Assembly: GCA_021154325.1 (NCBI GenBank)
Contig: JAJKIR010000118.1
Location: 1-64,000 of the forward strand
Source: Gemmatimonas sp.
GTDB taxonomy: Bacteria > Gemmatimonadota > Gemmatimonadetes > Gemmatimonadales > Gemmatimonadaceae
Reading direction: 5' to 3'
DNA length: 64,000 nt
Part shown: positions 21,001 to 30,309 of the stretch, piece after piece
Numbering within the stretch: the first letter of the stretch is position 1
Layout of the letters: each line of letters opens with the position of its first letter
Position numbers and translations under genes: made by a program
The notes under the pieces: model-generated
The model's database searches: none
The model's input: the letters and a program-made list of their open reading frames with translations, nothing else
What the model was told of the DNA's origin: nothing

Positions 21001-21420
21001 CTAGCCCGCGGCTCTCTTCAACGCCGTCCGTGCCTTCTCGCGCTCACCCCAGCTGGGCGAGAGCTCCTTCGCCGCAGGAACACATCGAGACTGCGTGCTC
21101 GCCGCATTGGGCGCGCCCATAGGAAGCCATCCCATGATGCAGCGCGTGATCGCGGCGATCTCGTCAGCCTGGAGCAGCGCCGCGTTCCCACCCGAGCCGC
21201 CGCCTAACGCGCCGAGCGTCGAGCCGGGCCGCGGCGTCATCGATCCACCGAGCATCGAGAATAACGCGTCCCGCGCCACCTTCCGAAACTGATCGCTCTT
21301 CACCTGATTGGTGTTCTGCTTGTGATCGCCGCGGTAGAAGGCGTGCACCGAGCTCTCGACATTCTTGACGAGTGAATCGAGGATCTCATCCAGCTGTTGC
21401 GCGACTTGCGGCGGAATCAT
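21001..21420 (-). CDS. hypothetical protein
   Basis: 139 aa ORF MIPPQVAQQLDEILDSLVKNVESSVHAFYRGDHKQNTNQ... Confidence 0.55.
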   Translation of the reverse strand: MIPPQVAQQLDEILDSLVKNVESSVHAFYRGDHKQNTNQVKSDQFRKVARDALFSMLGGSMTPRPGSTLGALGGGSGGNAALLQADEIAAITRCIMGWLPMGAPNAASTQSRCVPAAKELSPSWGEREKARTALKRAAG

Positions 21421-21499
21421 TCGGTTGCTCTCCTGTCACGGCGGGCCGGCACCATTCCTCTGAGGACGGCCCAGCGGTAGCGAGCGTCACCCAATGAGA

Positions 21500-21526
21500 A
21501 AGGCCCGCCGCAATGCGGCGGGCCTT
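21500..21526 (-). terminator. palindromic stem-loop (bidirectional terminator candidate)
   Basis: AAGGCCCGCCGCA-ATGCGGCGGGCCTT, lies just downstream of the minus-strand gene 21549-22097. Confidence 0.65.
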
Positions 21527-21548
21527 CCCTCGGACTCGAGCACGTCTG

Positions 21549-22097
21549 CTAAGGATTCTTTACATCGACCGTGTGGCCAATGATGCCACCCAGAATCCCG
21601 CCCGCGGCCGCACCGATAATCGCTCCCTTGAGCTTGTCACGGCTCGTGGTTGCGCCGAGCACCGCGCCGGCCGCGGCACCGATGACCGCGTCACGCTTCG
21701 TGTTACGGACCGGCTCCGCCGGCTGCCGCGAGTACGTCCCCGACGAACCCGATGAGCGCGAGACGCCACTCGAGCTCCGACGGGCGGTCGTGGTCGCCGG
21801 ATACGGCGAGCGCGCCACCGTCTGGATCTGCTGAGGATAACCGTACGGCTGCGGATACCCGTATGGGGCGTTCGCCGCCGGGTAGCCATAAGGGTTCGCG
21901 TACGGGTTCATCCCCTGTTCGGCGGGGGACATGAACTGCTGCGGCTGGTACGCTTGCGCTTGAGACGCGAGCGCGAGGTCGTTGCGAAGCGCATCATCCG
22001 GCGCGCTCCTATTGCCGCGTCCGCATGCGCCAAGGCCGATTGCCAGCGCCGACGCCGACAGCAGCAACACTCTCTTGTACGACTGATTGCTGAGCAT
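21549..22097 (-). CDS. glycine-zipper lipoprotein
   Basis: Lipobox ALAIGLGACG; DAVIGAAAGAVLGATTSRDKLKGAIIGAAAGGILGGIIGHTVD. Confidence 0.75.
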   Translation of the reverse strand: MLSNQSYKRVLLLSASALAIGLGACGRGNRSAPDDALRNDLALASQAQAYQPQQFMSPAEQGMNPYANPYGYPAANAPYGYPQPYGYPQQIQTVARSPYPATTTARRSSSGVSRSSGSSGTYSRQPAEPVRNTKRDAVIGAAAGAVLGATTSRDKLKGAIIGAAAGGILGGIIGHTVDVKNP

Positions 22098-22334
22098 ATC
22101 TCCCCCAATAGTTCGCCGCGCGACAATGAGCAATCGTCGCCTGCTGCGCGGTCGCTGCTCTGAGGGCACGCTGCATTCCCGACCTTAAGCGCCGTTTGTC
22201 GCAGTTAACGGGGGGCGCTGTCCCACTCGAGGACGTCACGGTGTCCACCAGCTGAGATGACTCGATATCGAGTCTCGATTGCTCTCTAGAGGCGGGCTGC
22301 TCTATTTTCCGTGCACTTCTCCCCGGGGGCAGCA

Positions 22335-22946
22335 ATGCACCGAAATGCACGTCCACCGGCGGTCGCGATGCTCGCGCTGGCACTCTCATTCGCGTCCGCT
22401 CACAGCTTGTTTGCTCAACAGCCCGCGGCACCCGTCACGCCGACGCCCGAGGTCGGTTCGATGGCGCCCGACTTCACGATCTCCGGAGCGACTCGATATG
22501 GCCTTTTGCGCGACTCCGTGCGGCTCTCGGATTTCCGTGGACAGACCGTTGTGCTTGCCTTCTTCTTCCAGGCAAGGACCAAGGGCTGAACGATCCAAAT
22601 GGAGGCGTACCGTGATCAGTACGCCACGCTCTTCAACAACGGAAAGAAGGTCGTCGTCCTCGGCGTGAGCGTCGATGCCGACACGATGCTCGCCAACTGG
22701 GCCCGTGAATCGAGCTTCCCGGTGCTCTTCGGTAGTGATCCCGATCAGAAGGTCGGGAAGCTGTATGGATCCACCCGGGGCAAGTTGGACAGCCGCAACC
22801 TTTTCGTTATCGGCCCCGACGGACGCATCACCTTCAAGCAGATTCCCGTCAACGTGCTCTCCCAACAAGAGTACGCCGAGCTGGCCAAAGCAGTCGCCCG
22901 CACCGTGGGAGGCACGGCCGCCAGCAGCTCCGGCGGACCGGATTAG
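22335..22946 (+). CDS. candidate selenocysteine-containing secreted peroxiredoxin (AhpC/TSA-Bcp-like), read through in-frame TGA at 22587-22589
   Basis: Track ORFs 22311..22589 and 22599..22946 share frame and join as ...GQTVVLAFFFQARTKG[TGA]TIQMEAYRDQYATLF...; TGA replaces the peroxidatic Cys of the G-C-T-x-Q motif. Confidence 0.75.
22604..22625 (+). promoter_or_regulatory. candidate bacterial SECIS stem-loop
   Basis: GGCGTAC-CGTGATCA-GTACGCC: perfect 7-bp stem, 8-nt loop with G as second loop base, starting 14 nt after the TGA. Confidence 0.6.
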
Positions 22947-22975
22947 CTGGAAGTCGGTCGGACATTGCGTGCGCA

Positions 22976-23003
22976 GGGGGGCGTTGCTGATGCAACGCCC
23001 CCT
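22976..23003 (+). terminator. GC-rich stem-loop downstream of peroxiredoxin gene
   Basis: GGGGGGCGTTGC-TGAT-GCAACGCCCCCT. Confidence 0.6.
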
Positions 23004-23051
23004 CGTCTCATACCGGCGCTTTTGAATTTTCATCATTCTCCGACACCCTCA

Positions 23052-24413
23052 GTGCCGATTACCCGCGTCTTGCTCACGCAGATGTACGAGGCCGCGGTCG
23101 CCGGCGCCGCCACCGGCCCGGTAACGACTCGCGGTGTCGAGGCGCTTGGTATCCCGCGCGACCGGCGCGTCTGGCTCTTCTCGTTCGGCAAGGCCGCCCA
23201 CGCCATGGCCGGTGCCGCCGTCGCCTCTCTTCAGCGTTCGCTCAACCAGATCGCCGGCGGACTGATCGTCGCGCCTAACGACGATCGCTCCCCCTACGGC
23301 ACCGTCGCCGTCCTCACGGGTGACCATCCCGTTCCCGGTCCTCGATCGTTCGCGGCGGCACAGCGCATTGGCGAAGTCGCAGCGCGGATGAAGAGCGGCG
23401 ACGTCGGGCTCGTGCTCGTCAGCGGCGGCGCGACGAGCCTCATTGCCGCGCCGCTTCGCGGAATGACCGAAGCCGAGCTCACGAACGTCTTCGAGCTGCT
23501 CCTCGCGTCGGGACTCGACATCGGAGCCGTCAACGCCGTGCGACGTCGCTTCACCCGCTGGGGCGGCGGGCGACTCGCGCTCGCGATCTCCCCTGCCGCC
23601 GCGCACTGCCTCGCTGTCTCCGATGTGCCCGGCGATGACCTCGCGACCATCGGCTCCGGACCGAGCGTGCCCGATCAGTCCACGGCCGACGACGTCATCG
23701 AGATTCTCGAGGATGCGAAGCTCATCGACCGTCTGCCCAAGTCGTTTCATCGCTACCTCCTCGACGTCTCCCGTGGCGCGGAGCCCGAAACGCCAAAGGC
23801 CGGCCATCCTGCGTTCGCCCACGGCACCGCTCGCGTCATCGCCAACAATCGCGGCGCGCTCGACGCTGCTGCCGAGCGCGCCCGCGCGTTAGGCGCGGGC
23901 GCCGTCTACGTCGTGGACGCGCCGCTCGTCGGCGAGGCGGTTGCGGCCGGTGAGGCGATCGCGCGATGGCTCATCGAGCTGCGCGATCGGAGTCCCGCCC
24001 CTGGTGCACTACCCGCGCCGCGCGTCGCCATCTGGGGCGGCGAGACGACCGTCACCTTGCGATCGTTCGGTTCGCGGAAGAGCGCCACACCCGCTCCGGC
24101 TCCGCCCGGTGGGCGCTGTCAGGAGCTCGCCCTCGCCGCCGCACGCACATTGTTCGAGGCTGGCGAGCGCGGCAAAGGTATCTCGCTGCTGGCGGCCGGC
24201 ACCGATGGGCGTGACGGTACGACTGATGCCGCTGGTGCGTTCGTCGACACGCTCACCTGGAGTTCAATTCAGAGAGCGGGCCTCGATCCGGCGGTGGCGC
24301 TCGCGCAGCACGCATCGAACGGCGCGCTTGGCGCGGTGAACGCGCTCTTCTCGCCCGGCTCGACGGGAACGAACGTCATGGACGTCATCATCGGCATCGT
24401 CGACAGCGAATAG
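23052..24413 (+). CDS. glycerate 2-kinase (MOFRL family)
   Basis: SFGKAAHAMAGAAV...LTGDHPVPGPRSFAAA...VLVSGGATSLIAAPL...AAGTDGRDGTTDAAGAFVD; GTG start proposed. Confidence 0.85.
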   Translation: MPITRVLLTQMYEAAVAGAATGPVTTRGVEALGIPRDRRVWLFSFGKAAHAMAGAAVASLQRSLNQIAGGLIVAPNDDRSPYGTVAVLTGDHPVPGPRSFAAAQRIGEVAARMKSGDVGLVLVSGGATSLIAAPLRGMTEAELTNVFELLLASGLDIGAVNAVRRRFTRWGGGRLALAISPAAAHCLAVSDVPGDDLATIGSGPSVPDQSTADDVIEILEDAKLIDRLPKSFHRYLLDVSRGAEPETPKAGHPAFAHGTARVIANNRGALDAAAERARALGAGAVYVVDAPLVGEAVAAGEAIARWLIELRDRSPAPGALPAPRVAIWGGETTVTLRSFGSRKSATPAPAPPGGRCQELALAAARTLFEAGERGKGISLLAAGTDGRDGTTDAAGAFVDTLTWSSIQRAGLDPAVALAQHASNGALGAVNALFSPGSTGTNVMDVIIGIVDSE

Positions 24414-24463
24414 GCGCTGGCCACTACCTGCTCGGCGCCAAACCGGTCAGCTTTCACGGCGTC

Positions 24464-25402
24464 ATGAGAACCGAGCCATTCACCGTCGGCATCATCCAGG
24501 ATGCGGCGACGGACGACCAGAAGGCGACGATCGAGGCCACCATTCCGCGCATTCGTGAAGCCGCCGACCGCGGGGCGCAGGTCGTCTGCCTGAAGGAGCT
24601 CTTCAACGCGCCATACTTCTGCAAGTCGCAACGCTGTGAGCGTTTCGATATCGCCGAGTCAATTCCCGGCCCGACGACGGAAGTGATGCAGAAGATCGCG
24701 CGTGAGCTCGCGATCGTGCTCGTTGTGCCGCTCTTCGAGCGCCAGGCGCGTGGGGTGTACCGCAACTCGGCCGCGATCATCGACGCGGACGGCTCGCTCC
24801 TCGGCATCTACCGCAAGATGCACATCCCCGACGATCCGCTCTTCAACGAGAAGTATTACTTCACGCCGGGGGACGCTGCGAAGGACGACCATATCGACCG
24901 CATCGGCGAGGCGGCGAAGCAGGCGAGCGGATTCCGCGTCTGGCATACTCGTTATGCGGACATCGGCGTGCTGATCTGCTGGGACCAGTGGTATCCCGAG
25001 GCGGCACGCATAACGAGTCTGCTCGGCGCAGAGGTCCTTCTCTACCCCACGGCGATTGGTTGGCATCCGGCCGAGAAGTCGGAGTTCGGCCAGGCCCAGG
25101 TGGAAGCGTGGCGCACGATCCAGCGCTCGCACGCCATCGCCAACGGCGTCTTCGTCGCGTCTCCCAATCGCGTTGGATTCGAGGCGGAAGAGGGCACGAA
25201 CGGACTGGAGTTCTTCGGCCACTCCTTCATCTGCGATCCGTTCGGCCGAATCCTTGCCGAGGCCGGGACCGATCCCGCGGTGCTCGTCGCCCGCTGCGAT
25301 CCGCGGCTCATCGAGGAGACGCGCCGAAACTGGCCCTTCCTCCGCGATCGTCGCATCGATGCCTACGCCCCGATCCTCAGTCGCTATCTCGGCGCCGCCT
25401 AA
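24464..25402 (+). CDS. aguB: N-carbamoylputrescine amidase (carbon-nitrogen hydrolase)
   Basis: VCLKELFNAPYFC (Glu/Cys context), YRKMHIPDDPLFNEKYYFTPGD, GVLICWDQWYPEAAR catalytic Cys; adjacent to aguA. Confidence 0.9.
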   Translation: MRTEPFTVGIIQDAATDDQKATIEATIPRIREAADRGAQVVCLKELFNAPYFCKSQRCERFDIAESIPGPTTEVMQKIARELAIVLVVPLFERQARGVYRNSAAIIDADGSLLGIYRKMHIPDDPLFNEKYYFTPGDAAKDDHIDRIGEAAKQASGFRVWHTRYADIGVLICWDQWYPEAARITSLLGAEVLLYPTAIGWHPAEKSEFGQAQVEAWRTIQRSHAIANGVFVASPNRVGFEAEEGTNGLEFFGHSFICDPFGRILAEAGTDPAVLVARCDPRLIEETRRNWPFLRDRRIDAYAPILSRYLGAA

Positions 25403-25430
25403 CGGCTCCATCGGCCCGTCACGGCTCCGT

Positions 25431-26459
25431 ATGCCCGCCGAGTGGGAATCCCACGAGGCAACGTGGATCGCGTGGCCACATCACGAGCCGGACTGGCCAG
25501 GCAAGCTCGAGCCTATCCCGTGGGTCTACGCCGAGATCGTGCGCGTTCTCCACGCCTTCGAGCGCGTCGAGATCCTCTGTCACGACGACGAGGTCCGCGC
25601 CGCGGCCGAGCACCATCTGAACGCGCACGGCGTCCGGAGCAATTTTCGGCTGCATCTCGTGCCTAACGACCGAGTCTGGCTCCGCGACTCGGCGCCGACG
25701 GCCGTGCTCGGCGAGGACGGCGGGGTCAGTCTCGTGAACTGGTGTTTCAACGCGTGGGCGAAATACGACAACTTTGCGCGAGACGCTCGCGTCGGTGAAG
25801 CCGTTGCCCGAATCACGACGCTGCCCCGCATCCAGCCGCTTCGCCCGGATACGGGTGAGCCCGTCGTCCTCGAGGGCGGCGCGATCGATGCAGACGGCGA
25901 GGGAACCCTGCTGGTCACCGAGGAGTGCCTGCTCTCCACGATCCAGCAGCGCAACCCCGGCCTTTCGCGGGAGGGCTACGAGCGTGTCTTTCACGAGTAT
26001 CTCGGCATTCGCCAGACGATCTGGCTCGGCGAAGGGTGTGTCGGGGACGACACGCATGGGCACGTCGATGATGTCGCGCGCTTCGTCGCGCCGGGAGTCA
26101 TCGTCCTCGCGTACGAGGAGGATCCCGCCGACGATGAGAACCACCGCCGCTCCGTTGACAACATGGAGCGGCTCGAGCTCGCGGGCGCGGCGGATGGCGC
26201 ATTCAAAGTCGTGAAACTTCCCTTTCCGCGCGCAGTGACAATGCGCGACGAGCGACTCCCCGCCAGTTACGCGAACTTCTACATCGCGAACCGCGTCGTG
26301 CTCGTCCCGACCTTCAACGACCCGAACGATCGGATCGCCCTCAATACGCTCGCCGAGCTCCTTCCCGATCGCCGCGTCATCGGGGTCCACGCCGTCGATC
26401 TCGTGTGGGGATTCGGCACGCTCCACTGTCTCACCCAGCAGCAGCCGCGCGCCCGCTGA
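25431..26459 (+). CDS. aguA: agmatine deiminase
   Basis: MPAEWESHEATWIAWPHHEPDWPGK...NDRVWLRDSAPT...LEGGAIDADGEGTLL...GDDTHGHVDDVARF. Confidence 0.92.
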   Translation: MPAEWESHEATWIAWPHHEPDWPGKLEPIPWVYAEIVRVLHAFERVEILCHDDEVRAAAEHHLNAHGVRSNFRLHLVPNDRVWLRDSAPTAVLGEDGGVSLVNWCFNAWAKYDNFARDARVGEAVARITTLPRIQPLRPDTGEPVVLEGGAIDADGEGTLLVTEECLLSTIQQRNPGLSREGYERVFHEYLGIRQTIWLGEGCVGDDTHGHVDDVARFVAPGVIVLAYEEDPADDENHRRSVDNMERLELAGAADGAFKVVKLPFPRAVTMRDERLPASYANFYIANRVVLVPTFNDPNDRIALNTLAELLPDRRVIGVHAVDLVWGFGTLHCLTQQQPRAR

Positions 26460-26494
26460 CGCGGCGCACCACCGCCTAACGGGAGCAGCAGCAA

Positions 26495-27211
26495 ATGCCA
26501 GGTACGATGATCGAGTTCAAGGCCAATGGACGCACCGCCTCCGGCTACCTCGCGCGCCCGACCGCTCCCCGGGGCCGCGGCATTCTCGTCATCCAGGAGT
26601 ATTGGGGCCTCGTCGACCACATCAAGGACGTGGCGGACCGGTTCGCGGCCGAAGGCTTCTTCGCGCTCGCTCCGGATCTCTATCACGGCGAGCAGGCAAA
26701 GAGTCCCGACGACGCGGGAAAGCTGATGATGGCGCTCAATATCGCCGACACCGCCAAGGATTTGCGCGGGGCCGCCGATGCACTCATCGCGCTCGAAGGT
26801 GTTTCCCCGAAGCAGGTCGGCATCGTTGGATTCTGCATGGGCGGCCAGCTCGCGCTCTACGGCGCTTGCGAATTCCCGGAGCGGATTGCCGCCGCCGTCG
26901 ATTTCTACGGCATTCATCCCAAGGTGAAGCTTCGCATCGAGAATCTCGACGCTCCCGTCCTCGCGCATTTCGCGCTCAAGGACAAGAGCACCCCCGAGGA
27001 CAGGGCGCGCGAGCTCGTTCGACAGTTCGAGCAAGCTGGGAAGCACGTCGAGGCGCACTTCTACAACGCCGATCACGCCTTCTTCAACGACACGCGCCCG
27101 AACGTCTACAGCCGAGCCGACGCGCACGACGCCTGGAAGCGCACGATCGAGTTCTTCAATCGGAGCCTGGGCTTCGACAAGGAGCTCCCCGGAGGACGAA
27201 AGATCGGCTAA
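26495..27211 (+). CDS. dienelactone hydrolase family protein
   Basis: GILVIQEYWGLVDHIKDVADRFAAEGFFALAPDLYHG...VGIVGFCMGGQLALY...NADHAFFND: Cys/Asp/His DLH triad context. Confidence 0.9.
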   Translation: MPGTMIEFKANGRTASGYLARPTAPRGRGILVIQEYWGLVDHIKDVADRFAAEGFFALAPDLYHGEQAKSPDDAGKLMMALNIADTAKDLRGAADALIALEGVSPKQVGIVGFCMGGQLALYGACEFPERIAAAVDFYGIHPKVKLRIENLDAPVLAHFALKDKSTPEDRARELVRQFEQAGKHVEAHFYNADHAFFNDTRPNVYSRADAHDAWKRTIEFFNRSLGFDKELPGGRKIG

Positions 27212-27214
27212 GCC

Positions 27215-27247
27215 CGGAGGCGGCGGCAGGTTGCGCCGCCTCCCCTT
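27215..27247 (+). terminator. Rho-independent terminator
   Basis: GGAGGCGGCG-GCAGGTTG-CGCCGCCTCC then CCTTTTTCG. Confidence 0.75.
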
Positions 27248-27299
27248 TTTCGTCTTCCAGAGCGGCGACGACGCTGCTTCTCCTCGAGCTCTGGAAGTG

Positions 27300-28394
27300 A
27301 TGTTCACGCGCTCGCTCGCCGCCTGCATTCTCGCGTCGCTCGTCCTCGCTTGCCGCGCGATGACCAGTGGACCGATCGTGCTTGGCGCCGCCGGCCCCTG
27401 GAACGAAGAGTACGGCGCGATGAATCGGCGCGGCATCGAGCTCGCGCTCGAGGAGCTGAACGCCAGCGTGCCCGACCAGGGCCCTCGCGTACAGGTTCTC
27501 TTTCGCGATGACGGCGGCGATGGGATGCGCGCCGCCGCGATCGCCCAGGAGTTCATCAGTCGACGCGACGTCGTGGGCGTCATCGGACACGTCAACTCCG
27601 GAGCCATGGTCGCGGCGGCGCGCGTTTACGACGGACACCTGCCCGCCGTCGCGACTACCGCTTCGTCGCCGGCACTCACTGGCATCTCTCCCTGGACCTT
27701 CCGCGTCATCTCGAGCGACTCGGCGAACGGGCTCGAGATCGCACGTTTCGTCATGCGGCGGGGACGTCGTCGCGCCGCGATCCTCTACGAGAACAACGCA
27801 TATGGGCGCGGGCTCGCCGATGCTTTCGTCCGCGGCTTCAAGGGCGAGATCGTGAGCAACGATCCGATCGCCGAAGGTGCGTCGCAGGACTTCGAGCCCT
27901 TCGTCACCTACTTCAATCGCCGCCAGCCGGAAGTGGTGTTTGTTGCCGGCACCGGCGCCAGTGGGCTTGCGTTCCTTCGCGAGGCGCGTCGTCAGGCGCT
28001 CCGTGCCGATCTCGTTGGCGGCGACGGATGGACCGTCCTCACCTCCGACACAACCCTGGCAGACGGGGTGTACGTCGGTGCGCCCTTCACGACCGACGAC
28101 AAACGCGCCGACGCTCGGGCCTTTGTCCAGCGGTTCCGGAAGCGCTACGGCATAAGCCCCGACGGCAACGCGGCCCTCGCGTACGACGCAACGATGCTCC
28201 TCGCCGAAGCCGCGCGCCGCGTCGGTCCCAACAGAGCGCGTCTACGCCAGTACCTCGCACAGCTGGCGGAGCATGGTGGGTATGCAGGAGTCACCGGCAA
28301 GATCGCGTTCTCACCGGACGGCGATCCCCTCGGGAAGGTGATCGTCATGACGCGTATTCACGATGGCGCTCTCACACTCGAGGACGCGCGGTGA
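27300..28394 (+). CDS. branched-chain-amino-acid-type periplasmic binding lipoprotein
   Basis: Lipobox [34 protein letters not shown]...[20 protein letters not shown]...; type I periplasmic binding fold. Confidence 0.8.
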   Translation: MFTRSLAACILASLVLACRAMTSGPIVLGAAGPWNEEYGAMNRRGIELALEELNASVPDQGPRVQVLFRDDGGDGMRAAAIAQEFISRRDVVGVIGHVNSGAMVAAARVYDGHLPAVATTASSPALTGISPWTFRVISSDSANGLEIARFVMRRGRRRAAILYENNAYGRGLADAFVRGFKGEIVSNDPIAEGASQDFEPFVTYFNRRQPEVVFVAGTGASGLAFLREARRQALRADLVGGDGWTVLTSDTTLADGVYVGAPFTTDDKRADARAFVQRFRKRYGISPDGNAALAYDATMLLAEAARRVGPNRARLRQYLAQLAEHGGYAGVTGKIAFSPDGDPLGKVIVMTRIHDGALTLEDAR

Positions 28395-30169
28395 ACTTCG
28401 CTCCCTTTTCGAGTGCGTCGCGCTTCGCTCCCTTCTCCGGTACGTCACGGCTGGCCGCGGTTGCAAGGTTCGTCGCGATGGCACGTACGATTCGGGGACG
28501 ACTCTGGATCGGGTCGCTTGTCGTCGTGTCGCTGCTCATCGTTGCCGGCACGGTCGCGTGGCGAACACTGGGCACGATGTCGCGTGAGATCACGACTACG
28601 CTGCGCGACGTTCAGACCGAATCGCGACTCGCCTCGCAGCTCTCCAGCGACGCCGCAAAGGCTCTCGAGGCAGGTGGTCGCTACCTCGACACGCGCGACC
28701 CCGACGCCGAAGCCGCTTTCCGCCAGCACGGCTGGAACGCGCACGACATTCAGCGCGCGATCAATGCCCGCCCCGACCGCACCGCTGATGAAGTCGCGAC
28801 GGTGGCGCTCATCGACGCGAAGCTCTCCGACATGGAGATCCGCTATGCCCGCGCCCACCGCCTCGCCGACCTCGGTCGCCTCGACGAGGCGCGCCGTACC
28901 GCCAACAGCGCCCAGCACGACGTGGACGACCTGCTCGCGAACATCGACAAGCTCGGACTGGTCAAGGCACAGCGCGTCACCGCGGCGTCCCAGCGTCTCG
29001 CCGACGAAACCCACCAGCGCGCCGCCGCATTGCTCGGTCTCATCGTTGGCGCCGTGATCATCGCGTTAGGCATCGTCGGCGTCACGGTGTTCTCCATCGG
29101 TCAGCCGCTCGCGCTTCTGGTGGATCAGGCGCGACGTCTCAGCGAAGGCGATCTCACGGTGCGCAGCAGCGGCGACCTACCCGCCGAGTTCGAGATCCTC
29201 GCCAACGCCATGGACCAGACCGGGGACTCTCTGTCGCGCATTGTTACCGTCGCCGCCGAAACAGCCCAGAGCGTCGCCGAGTCGGCCCACGACCTCGCCT
29301 CGGTCTCCGAGCAGATCTCGCTCTCCGCCGGTCAGATGGCGGATGCGATGACGGACGTCTCGCATGGCGCGGAGACGCAGGTCCAGCAGCTGCGCGCGAT
29401 CGATGCAACGCTCGGCGAGATCCGTCAGTCCGCCGACGGTGTTCGATACAGCTCGGCGGAGGTCAACGATCTCGCGCGTGAGATCGAGACCTCTGCGGAG
29501 GCGAAGCGACAGGAGGTTCAACGCGCGGTCGGGATGCTGCGCGACGTGAAGGCGAGTGTCGAGAACGCCGCGGCCGAGGTCATCGCGCTCGACGACACGA
29601 CTGCAGAGATCCACCGATTCGTGGCGATCGTCGGGAAGATTGCCGATCAGACGAATCTTCTCGCACTGAACGCGGCTATCGAAGCCGCGCGCGCCGGCAA
29701 GCACGGGCGTGGCTTCGGCGTCGTGGCTGACGAGGTTCGCAAGCTCGCGCTCCAGGCGCAGGCCGCCGCCGACGACATCATGCAGGTCACGAGCGTCGTT
29801 ACCGCGCGCGTCACGGCAAGCACGCGTGCGATGGAGACCGGCGCCGCGCGCGTCGTCGAGATCGAGCATCTCTCGGAAACCATCGAGGGCGCGCTCCGCA
29901 GCATCACCACCGCGGCCGAGCGCACGCGCATCGCCGCCGAGGGTGTTGCCGCTGCCGCCGCGACGAATCTCCGCGCTGTGCACTCCGCCGCCGCGAGCAT
30001 CGACACCATCGCACGCACCGCCGAAGGCCACGCCGCGGCCGCGCAACAGGTCAACGCATCGACGGAAGAGCAGAGCGCCGCCTGCGAACAGATGACCTCC
30101 GCGAGCAACGTTCTCCTCGAGGGCTCCACCCAGCTCAAGAAGGTCGTCGGGATCCTGAGAGTAGCTTAA
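28391..30169 (+). CDS. methyl-accepting chemotaxis protein
   Basis: TM-helical segments, HAMP-like linker, signalling tip [42 protein letters not shown] overlap with upstream binding protein. Confidence 0.9.
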   Translation: MNFAPFSSASRFAPFSGTSRLAAVARFVAMARTIRGRLWIGSLVVVSLLIVAGTVAWRTLGTMSREITTTLRDVQTESRLASQLSSDAAKALEAGGRYLDTRDPDAEAAFRQHGWNAHDIQRAINARPDRTADEVATVALIDAKLSDMEIRYARAHRLADLGRLDEARRTANSAQHDVDDLLANIDKLGLVKAQRVTAASQRLADETHQRAAALLGLIVGAVIIALGIVGVTVFSIGQPLALLVDQARRLSEGDLTVRSSGDLPAEFEILANAMDQTGDSLSRIVTVAAETAQSVAESAHDLASVSEQISLSAGQMADAMTDVSHGAETQVQQLRAIDATLGEIRQSADGVRYSSAEVNDLAREIETSAEAKRQEVQRAVGMLRDVKASVENAAAEVIALDDTTAEIHRFVAIVGKIADQTNLLALNAAIEAARAGKHGRGFGVVADEVRKLALQAQAAADDIMQVTSVVTARVTASTRAMETGAARVVEIEHLSETIEGALRSITTAAERTRIAAEGVAAAAATNLRAVHSAAASIDTIARTAEGHAAAAQQVNASTEEQSAACEQMTSASNVLLEGSTQLKKVVGILRVA

Positions 30170-30175
30170 CCACAG

Positions 30176-30283
30176 TTATCAGTTATCAGTCCATAGTTAT
30201 CAGGGGATTCGGAACGAAGCGTTCATCCAATCAACGCTTCGTTCCGAACTCCCTGATAACTATGGACTGATAACTATGGACTG
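30176..30283. repeat. heptamer-periodic inverted repeat / bidirectional terminator candidate
   Basis: Arms 30183-30223 and 30233-30273 (41 bp, 2 mismatches by eye), 9-nt loop; outer arms made of GTTATCA/GTCCATA heptamers. Confidence 0.8.
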
Positions 30284-30309
30284 ACGAGCAACTCGACCCC
30301 GGTAGTAGC

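Noticed and set aside
22311-22946. Peroxiredoxin reading frame as a pseudogene with a premature stop
   Set aside because: Both halves are intact in one frame with normal codon usage, and the stop is precisely at the catalytic Cys column with a hairpin after it; decay would rarely hit that codon only. Still possible, so listed under what would refute.
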